Below are positions 57,133 through 64,000 of a stretch of 64,000 nucleotides of DNA, piece by piece. Origin of the DNA: Ischnura elegans. Taxonomy: Eukaryota; Arthropoda; Insecta; Odonata; Coenagrionidae. The notes below the pieces were generated by a model. It had not been told where the DNA came from, did not search any database, and was given only the letters and a program-made list of their open reading frames with translations. Where the stretch lies: assembly GCF_921293095.1 (NCBI RefSeq), contig NC_060246.1, positions 136,958,198 through 137,022,197 on the forward strand. The letters are read 5' to 3'. How positions within the stretch are numbered: the first letter of the stretch is position 1; each line of letters starts with the position of its first letter. A program made the position numbers and the translations under genes.

Positions 57133-59361
57133 CAGTAAAACTTTGATTTTACGCAGTTGGAGGGACCGAAATATGGACACTGTGTAAAATCAAAGTGTGT
57201 AAAATCAAGAGTTGGTATTGAGGAGGAGTATAGTTTTCAGGATAACACTTGCTCATTATTGCTCGGAAAATGAAGCCTAATAATCATATTTACTCAAAAG
57301 CAACACCACAGATGATGTGTTACCTTAAGAGAAACAACGTTGCATTCCTGAACAGTGTTTCCCATGGTTGCACAAAATGGTTTGAAATGGCACTTTCTGG
57401 CACTAAGATTACTTCTGTTACCCAGGAGAAATTTCGGAATGGTGATACTAAATGGTCGCAGAGAAGCTAATTTTCGAAAATATTCTCATTAAAAGCAGTT
57501 CTCAGGATATCCGTTTAACCACCTGCAGACAAACAAAAATTGGAGATTGAAGAAATGAGATACCTGAGGTAGTCATCCAAATAAACCCCATTAACAGGGA
57601 GCAAAATTTTGCTAATACATCAAAAAGGCTTTACACCCTGTAGGCCTGGGTTCAAGTCCTAGCAGTAGCAGAGACTTATCAGAGTTGGCCCTATCCCTAC
57701 TTGAGTCTAATGTGAAGGGCACTTCCAGTGCACCACTTTGTCCATCAGATGGGAAGTTAAGTCCTGGTCCCTTTTGAGCTTATCATTACAACCTGGCTAA
57801 TGCCAACATAGGGTTCCTATCCCCCCAGCCCTTACTTCATGGCGCTAATGACCCCAGTTGTTGGTTACCTCCAAATAGCATACCATAGATAATACGGAGC
57901 ACACAGGACCCGGGATATTCGGAAATTCAGATTTTTCCGGTGCTTAGATCACTTTTTTTAAATGAGCTATTTAAATGACCGCATAACTGCCGTCATGCCG
58001 CCCGTGATGAATAAAAAATGACTAATAGTCTGAAAAATTTTCCTTCTTTATAATTTATACGCATTAAAAAAGCATTTCCCCAAGAAATTTTAGCATTAGT
58101 AGATTGACTCTTCCGGGAATAGCTTCTCTGTCGGCATTCTTCCGCGAATTCAGCGCCGGGACCTTCGACTCACAAGCCGTCTGACTGGTGTGACTCAGCT
58201 TCACGTAATATTTTGCTTCCCCATATCTGATAACAACACCGGACACTTTTTGTATTTCGATTTAATGGTACTAAGCCATTCCTGAGTTTAAAGGGACTGC
58301 CTTATCACTCTCGTCTTGAATTTGACTTCAATGATTACATGACGATTGACGACGCGAGTTATTCTCCGAGGGCATTAACTCCCGTTCTGTTAAAACGCTT
58401 GCCACCTAGCGAAGTTAAGCTAATAGCTATTCAAGTTCCAACCATGTTAATTTAAACCCTCTGACAATGAGATACAAGTTGAGTCGGATCTGATAAGCGC
58501 GCAGCGCAAGCAATTTTCCCTCGCCTCCATTTGTCCCGCAGATGTGGGGTTAGCCTGGGAATGAGACAATGCATTCCTCTTTTACCAACGTGTTGAATCA
58601 CCATCGACTTACGTCCATACTAGAAGTACGACTATCTTTTTTGGATCACCTTGGAAGCCAAAATTGTGGCACGGGAGTATTTTTAACGACTCATTTCGCC
58701 GTTATATTTCGCTGGGGCGACGGAAAACATAGCGTTGGCAAAATTCTAGAAAGCCTTGCGTTGGGGATAGATATTCCGTAGCTCATAATTCTGGATATAA
58801 ACAGCGTCGATCAATAAGTCGAATAATAAACGAAGGGTGATAATGTTAATATCTCCAGCGATCATGTCTTGATCAAAAGTAGTTACGCATACCCGGCGAT
58901 TGCCGTGTGTTTTAGGTTTCGATATCCTTCTACGGCGAATTTGAACTAAGAACGACATTCGCGTTCGTAATGGAGCGTGAAATATTACTGAGAGGGCTCA
59001 CGGGGAAGCAACAATAGATTCGCGATGTTTTTAGTTTCACGCTCAACAGCGCGACGTCATTTCAACCGTTCCTGTATTCATTTTTGCAACTCATTGAGAC
59101 GAAATAATAACCTAACTTCTTATTGCTCCTGTCGGATTTTCAAAACAAGCCGAAAGACAACTGCGTAAAATCAAGATTAGCGACCTCTTAGGGGCTGGGG
59201 TTATGCTGCGCAAAATCGAAAAACTGCGTAAAATCAAGAAAAGATGTAAAATCGAAGTTTCACCATTGCAATTCCCTATGCTTTCCGGCCGGACTTGAGT
59301 GCCGCTGCGTAAAAACGAGACTTGATGTAAAATCGAAGTGCGTAAAATCGAAGTTTTACTG
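57133..59361. mobile_element. Tigger-like element family A, copy 2
   Basis: A 2.23 kb copy of the element at 12745-15038, starting CAGTAAAACTTTGATTTTAC and ending CGAAGTTTTACTG. TA follows the right end (59362-59363), but the left flank is CA, so that site is altered. Between about 57930 and 59000 it is essentially identical to copy 1. It lacks about 80 bp present in copy 1 between two GATACCTGAGGA repeats. It starts 21 bp after family B ends. In PDAP1 intron 4. Confidence 0.85.
57625..57895 (+). repeat. tRNA-derived SINE piece (in family A copy 2)
   Basis: The same B-box-bearing segment as in copy 1 (GGGTTCAAGTCC at 57648-57659) with a few substitutions. Same limits of evidence. Confidence 0.4.
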
Positions 59362-59363
59362 TA

Positions 59364-60439
59364 TACTTTTATTAAGCATTTTACTTAAGGGTGTTCTATC
59401 CTAATTCAAAAATCCAAATTCAACCGTCGCCGGATTTTAGTTGCGAAGTCGGCCGCAAGGCCCAGTGGAATGGGAAGCCTCCTTTGGCGGAGGGGAGCAG
59501 TCGCTGATCGAAGGAAAAAAAAGGAAAGGACGAGAGGTGGAGCTTCGCTCCGACCGAAAAAAAACACCCGGCGCTGTATCAAATTTCACTGTGGAGGTGC
59601 GATATTGAGAGTGGTCGGGATTCGGAGGTTGATTTTTGCTCTCTGGTGGCATTAGTCCCATCTCAGCCACTCGGTTGACGTTTCTTGGAAGAATCCAAAT
59701 ACGCACGCTCTCGACGAGGCTAGGAAGTACGGCCTGCTTCAATGAAGAAAGGCGATTACTTGCATTGTTCTCTCCTTATGCACTCTCCTCGAAGGGGAGA
59801 GCTGGTCAACGTTCTCACCTCAAAATTGTTAAGTGTTCTTCAAAGCATCGTAAAAGTCAATTACGCTAACCGAAATGCGCGTACTTCGTGAAACTTTTTT
59901 TTAACGTACAACTTTACATTTTTACGTTATTCCTCAGTATGAATGAAATAGTAACCACCCACGTCCATTTGAAAACGTGTATTCAATACAGTTACTTTCC
60001 GAAACATGTGTATTCAGTAATCATAGCGCTACAGGGAGAACACTAATGAGAAATATGACAAATAATGAATGAACGAAAATTGATTTTCAATCATCTTTAA
60101 TATTTATTGATTTATATGGTAAGAACATCATAAATTGCATATTGCATCAGACATCACATACAGCTTTAATAAAGCCAATAACCCTGAATATATCGCATCG
60201 GGTAATATTGACTTTTTCTTCGATGTTTTTTTAACTAAATGATTCCGTTCGAACTAGAGTTTTTCTGGTCTCTAATTTCTTGTAATTCTGACTGAAGTAA
60301 CGTTTAATATTCAAAGTGTTTCCTAGTTTTGCTGCAACCGACGTTTTGACCCGATGCGACCGAAAGTGTTACAATTTATTCTCGCTACCGATCCATCGTG
60401 GAGACGATTAAAATTCATTCGCTCGCATTTGGCTTGATG
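59364..60439. other. PDAP1 intron 4: GC-richer unassigned patch
   Basis: The part at 59420-59840 is richer in G and C than its surroundings and has a 101-codon minus frame (59437-59742) with no family I recognise. It may be an unidentified repeat. The remainder is plain AT-rich DNA. Confidence 0.3.
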
Positions 60440-61265
60440 AAATCGCCGATGACTCATCTTCCTGGAATACGCCCATGTGCGAAGTGTGTATACTGAATCA
60501 TCAGCATTTCGCCTCTTTTTGCGCAGGATTATTAGATATAGTTGTGAAAATCACAAATCTCTACTTTAATTCTGTTTCTGGAAATTATGCAAGAGATCGT
60601 GATACAAGCAGTTCAGTGAAGATGAATAACTGGCTCTTATTAGTCTCCTTTTTCTCTCAGGTGCGTATAAAATTTCCCATGTTGATATTAGGGAGATTTG
60701 GAGCAAAGAAGTCTATCAAATTTTTTTTCGTACACTGAACTATCGCATTTTTTTTCTACGGTGCATTAGTTTTTATGACCTCAGCACTAGACTAGAAAGT
60801 AAGAAAAGTGACTAGTAAGCTGCAGTTACTGAGTTCATTAATAAAATATCCAACAAATTTGAATTTGCAAATACACCATCAGAGTACATCACGATCCTTG
60901 AGCAACTTATACCATTTTGAGGCCGATGTCCTTTAACGCAGTATCTATCCAAAAGCCAAAGAAATATGGTATTGAAGGCATTGCTGTGGTGGATGATAGG
61001 AAATTTTACCTAAAAATTGAAATTTATATGGGCAGGTAGCCAGATGCCCTTTCAAAGAATCCAATTCACATCATGAAATTGTCAAACGCTTAGCAGAGCA
61101 CATTGACTGCAGAGGAAAAAATATTACCAGTGACAGTTGGTGTACCAGCATGCCTTTAACAGTAGAACTTTATCAAAAAAAGATTGGATATGGTAAGAAC
61201 AATGAGTAAGAACAAAGTGGACGTTCCTCCTGAATTTCCCCCAAGAAAAAATAGAACCTTACATC
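60440..61265 (+). pseudogene. Decayed piggyBac-type transposase, 5' part
   Basis: Plus-strand frames give piggyBac blocks in order: LLDIVVKITNLYFNSV; ISHVDIREIWSKEVYQIFFR; FFLRCISFYDLSTRLE; EFINKISNKFEFANTPSEYI; LEQLIPF followed by GRCPL; SKPKKYGIEG; LAEHIDCRGKNITSDSWCTS; TMSKNKVDVPPEF. The EQL-PF-GRCPF region and the D-W-TS region are the parts that hold the catalytic acidic residues in the family. Several frameshifts and stops make it inactive. The coding order is interrupted at 61266 by a MITE and appears to resume at 61619. Confidence 0.85.
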
Positions 61266-61610
61266 ATAGGCGAGAGGTAGGGGGGGGGGGGGCAGCTGCA
61301 CCCCCTCAGGAAGCAAAAATCGCAGAAGTCTTTAAGCAAAATCGGTACTGAATTGAAACGAAAGCATTCAACAAATTTCCTTTAAACCCACGAAAAATGA
61401 TATGCATTAGTAGGTATAAGATATGTACTTAACTAAAATAAAAATATTTTTTCTATGAAATGATATCAGAAACTAATAACGCGCTGTTATAATTTTCTTA
61501 AAATATTTTTTTCATTCACCTCTTCCATGCTAAAATGTCAAAATTTGGCTTGCACCCACTTCTAGACTATGGCTTGCCCCCCCTAGTTATGACCCTGGGT
61601 ATACCCTTGT
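61266..61610. mobile_element. GCGTACCCAG-family MITE with 8-bp duplication
   Basis: A 345-bp copy flanked by CTTACATC (61258-61265, 61611-61618). The left end is degraded (ATAGGCGAGAGGTAGGG); the right end read inward is ACAAGGGTATACCCAGGG. The interior shares GAAGCAAAAATCGCA and AATGATATG words with copies at 30667 and 34518. The 8-bp duplication suggests hAT-type mobilisation. Confidence 0.85.
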
Positions 61611-61618
61611 CTTACATC

Positions 61619-61735
61619 CTTCCCTTTTTGCTTTACTCCCGACATTTCCGCGTTGTAATACCTACGTTTCAATAAAATCCATGTAGTATTTATTTCTGCC
61701 ATTATCCATGATGCATGTATTACTGCCTCAAGTGC
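61619..61735 (+). pseudogene. piggyBac transposase, continuation after MITE
   Basis: The plus frame continues FCFTPDISAL, a stop, then YLRFNKIHVVFISAIIHDA, which corresponds to the SYVPKKNKVVLLLSSMHHD region that follows the catalytic core in piggyBac proteins. Degraded. Confidence 0.6.
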
Positions 61736-61741
61736 ATGATA

Positions 61742-61909
61742 GGCCTCTCCCGCTCAGGCTTGGACGGCAATTCTCTTGATTTCGCAGCTAAGAAAAGAAA
61801 AGTAATACTTTCTAGTTCCACGAAGAATGTAAAACTGAGATTTTATAATTTCATTGGATTAAAAAAGTATTCTTTCTCCTTTATCATGGAATTCCGCAAA
61901 GTATCAGTG
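61742..61909. repeat. 168-bp direct repeat, copy 1
   Basis: From CCTCTCCCGCTCAGGCTTGG to CGCAAAGTATCAG, matched at 62516-62680 with about two substitutions. Not recognised as part of a known family. Confidence 0.85.
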
Positions 61910-61911
61910 CA

Positions 61912-61969
61912 GATAGTATTGTAAAATGATAAAATGCCTCCAGGCATTATATCATTTTACAATACTATC
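61912..61969. repeat. 58-nt near-perfect hairpin
   Basis: Arms GATAGTATTGTAAAATGAT and its exact complement (19 bp), with inner arms AAAATGCCT and AGGCATTAT that pair but for one base, and a 2-base centre. It sits immediately after direct repeat copy 1. Confidence 0.9.
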
Positions 61970-62515
61970 AGGGGGGTGTGGATTCAAATGATCAGCTTTG
62001 CTTAAATTATCACTGGACGGCATGAAAATCGGCCCTGACACCATTCCTGCTATTTCGTTTGTAAAATGACCTCCTAAATCCGAATATGAACTCTGTTTTT
62101 CTCCATCACCCACCATTTTCGGAAAAGCCTCCAATATTTACCACTTTTAGGTTATTTGGAGAAATTAAAAGGATTATTTTAGCATTTAAATTTTTTCTAG
62201 GGGTTTTGAGGGGTGCGAAATTCTGAAAAAAATAATATTAACGGTAAAGATGTAGATTTGAGGGGAATTAGTCTCCGTCAACTGTGTAAAAACGCATTAC
62301 AAATGACCAATTTTGCCATTTTTTCGCAAATTTTCACGCATTTAAAAACATTTCCAGCTTCTATTTCACATCATCCTCCCCGAAAGATAATAATACAAAG
62401 CAGCAAGAAATAGCAGTATTAATAAAAATATTTTGCTGTTTAGCATAGCAGCAATTATTAAAATATGTAGCAATAGCTCGGAAGATTCACTTTACTACTC
62501 TGGCCCTCGCAGTGC
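61970..62515. other. Spacer between direct repeats
   Basis: AT-rich, no recognised protein or element. Confidence 0.35.
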
Positions 62516-62680
62516 CTCTCCCGCTCAGGCTTGGACGGCAATTCTCTTGATTTCGCAGCTAAGAAAAGAAAAGCAATACTTTCTAGTTCCACGAAGAATG
62601 TAAAACTGAGATTTTATAATTTTATTGGATTAAAAAAGTATTCTTTCTCCTTTATCATGGAATTCCGCAAAGTATCAGCC
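62516..62680. repeat. 168-bp direct repeat, copy 2
   Basis: Second copy of the sequence at 61742-61909 in the same orientation, without the adjacent hairpin. Confidence 0.85.
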
Positions 62681-63234
62681 TCTAAAATCAATTATGTATA
62701 TTGAAGTTGTCATCATCTTCCCTCGGTATACCTCTAGCGATCGCAGAGTCAACTCTTTCGGTTATCTGGACAAGGTTCCTTTTTTCCCAGAAATTTAAAT
62801 AGTGCAAAACAGTAAAAAATGTTTTACTCCGGCTTTTTCCAGGTGAATGTCAGTATGTGGGCTTGAGTTGTGAATATTACCGTGCTTTAATGTGTAATTA
62901 AATTACACGCGTGTAAAATCATCGTCATTGCTTCTGCTATGTTTGCGGTGAATTGACTAAAATATCGCAACAATAACCTCTTTATTTAATTCTTTAAACT
63001 GCTTATAAATTTTTCTTTGGCTGCCAAATTGGCGGTCAGGGCTAGGATTAAGCTCCAAGTGTTTGCTGCACCACTTGTTACAGTAATTTGACCAAATACT
63101 TGGTGAAACTAATGTAACATATGGCACGAAGTTGCGCCTATATGGATGCCAATCTCTTACAAAAGGGCATAAAAATCTTTTCCTGTAGGACAAGAGCGCC
63201 AACACTGAAATTAATTTCCACGTAAGATGAAGGC
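62681..63234. other. PDAP1 intron 4, unassigned
   Basis: No gene recognised. A minus frame of 101 codons at 62957-63262 overlaps the start of the next feature on the other strand and is likely chance. Confidence 0.3.
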
Positions 63235-63810
63235 TTGGTTTTTTTACTGGAATTAAATGCATTGCTGATAGAAATTATGATGCCATGTGACCCAGAAAAA
63301 TGGAGACTGTTTATGGATTCGTCAAAGACAAGTTTTGAAGTGGTCCTGTTGGCCAATGGGAATGAGTTACCTTCTGTCCTAACTGCATACTCTGCTGATA
63401 TGAAGGAGACGTACCGATATATCAGTTGAATCCTTGAGAATACTAATTATCGTGATTATAACTGGTAAGTTTGCGCTAATCTGAAAGTTGTCGCTCTACT
63501 CACGGGACTGCAATCAGGCTTCACGAAATACTGCTGCTCCCTTGAATACAACAGCCGCGCCCGAGAAAACATTACATCTTACGGAAATGGCCTCTGCGAG
63601 AAAGCTTCACTCATGGTTATGAAAATGTCGCCCATGTTTCCCTGGTTCCGACAGAAAATATTCACTTGCCACCATTGCACATCAAACTAGGACAGATGAA
63701 ATACTTTGTGAAAGCAATCGACAAGACAGGAGCTGAATTTCAATTTTTAACTAAAATTCCTTGTCTTAGTGAGGCTAAAACCAAGGAAGAAATTCTTTTA
63801 GGTTTTTAGA
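63235..63810 (+). pseudogene. Decayed arthropod repeat-encoded protein of unknown function
   Basis: Plus-strand frames read DPEKWRLFMDSSKTSFEVVL, ANGNELPSV, then after a frame change NLKVVALLTGLQSGFTKYCC, and finally LPPLHIKLGQMKYFVKAIDK with CLSEAKTKEEILLGF before a stop. This resembles a repeated, uncharacterised arthropod protein family with a DSS-K-SLKAVLLHNGN block and an LLPPLHIKLG block. I recall it only as a repeat-associated family and cannot give its function. At least two frame changes. Confidence 0.55.
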
Positions 63811-63829
63811 AGACTTATTTTTATTCCCA

Positions 63830-64000
63830 CTTTCTTAGCACTACTTCATTACTTACTCATTCGATCAATTTTATCTTCATCATTCTTCGGTGGCACCACA
63901 TTTCGAAAGCTTCCAATCATTGACTTCTCTGCTGCTATCAACGTCCAAGCCTCACTTCCTTAGAGAATCACACTCCATATGTAGCGTATGATGAATTGCT
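63830..64000 (-). pseudogene. LINE RT fragment at window edge
   Basis: The minus strand reads IIRYIWSVIL, a stop, then GSEAWTLIAAEKSMIGSF followed in another frame by EMWCHRRMMKIKLIE. The EAWTL...FEMWC-RR order is a hallmark of the region after the polymerase core in LINE reverse transcriptases. Decayed, and cut by the window end. Confidence 0.75.

Noticed and set aside
59437-59742. 101-codon minus frame in a GC-richer patch
   Set aside because: No recognisable domain and no splice or promoter support; possibly an unidentified repeat.
54399-64000. Last PDAP1 exons
   Set aside because: I looked for the Lys/Glu-rich conserved C-terminus in plus frames and did not find it; it is probably beyond the window.

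Overview
The window reads as nuclear DNA from an arthropod, probably an insect. It is AT-rich and intron-rich, every recognisable gene is a spliced animal gene, and most of the remaining sequence is decayed DNA transposons and non-LTR retrotransposon pieces. An innexin gap-junction gene puts it among invertebrate animals. A cytokine receptor-like factor 3 (CRLF3) gene argues against Drosophila, which is reported to lack it. I cannot name the species.

Four host genes lie on the + strand. (1) An innexin, 3304-4863, four exons, 383 aa, complete. (2) CRLF3, 5454-24782, seven exons, about 470 aa, complete, with coiled coil, fibronectin III with a WSAWS motif, and a SPRY-like C-terminus. (3) BUD31/G10, 41257-41942, four exons, 144 aa, complete; a splicing factor. 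(4) PDAP1 (28 kDa heat- and acid-stable phosphoprotein), from 42841; four exons are visible to 54398 and the 3' exons lie beyond the window. Splice phases agree across every junction given. The four genes act in unrelated processes (gap junctions, cytokine-type signalling, splicing, an acidic phosphoprotein), so nothing suggests co-regulation.

The introns and the 24.8-41 kb intergenic region are filled with mobile DNA. CRLF3 introns hold a Helitron-type helicase fragment, several TA-flanked pogo/Tigger-like elements, a 2.76 kb hAT with perfect 8-bp target duplications and only two in-frame stops, short MITEs and a LINE 3' end. Between CRLF3 and BUD31 lies an 8.9 kb composite: PIF/Harbinger-like ends (TTA duplication) enclose two tandem 3.6-3.8 kb hAT-related elements that share three copies of one 8-bp target duplication. 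An element with repeated GTTCGCGTCGC motifs ends 164 bp before the BUD31 start codon. PDAP1 intron 2 holds a three-level nest: a piggyBac-like element (TTAA) inside a hAT-like element (AGTCATTA duplication) inside a LINE. PDAP1 intron 4 holds two abutting Tigger-like elements, one a near copy of an element 44 kb away in CRLF3, then a decayed piggyBac transposase split by a MITE, and a decayed arthropod repeat protein.

I found no tRNA or rRNA genes, no CRISPR array and no bacterial-style system. The most noteworthy items are the CRLF3 gene, the tandem and nested transposon architectures, and the family of pogo/Tigger-like elements with related bodies but different ends. All family calls come from reading the sequence; no search was run.
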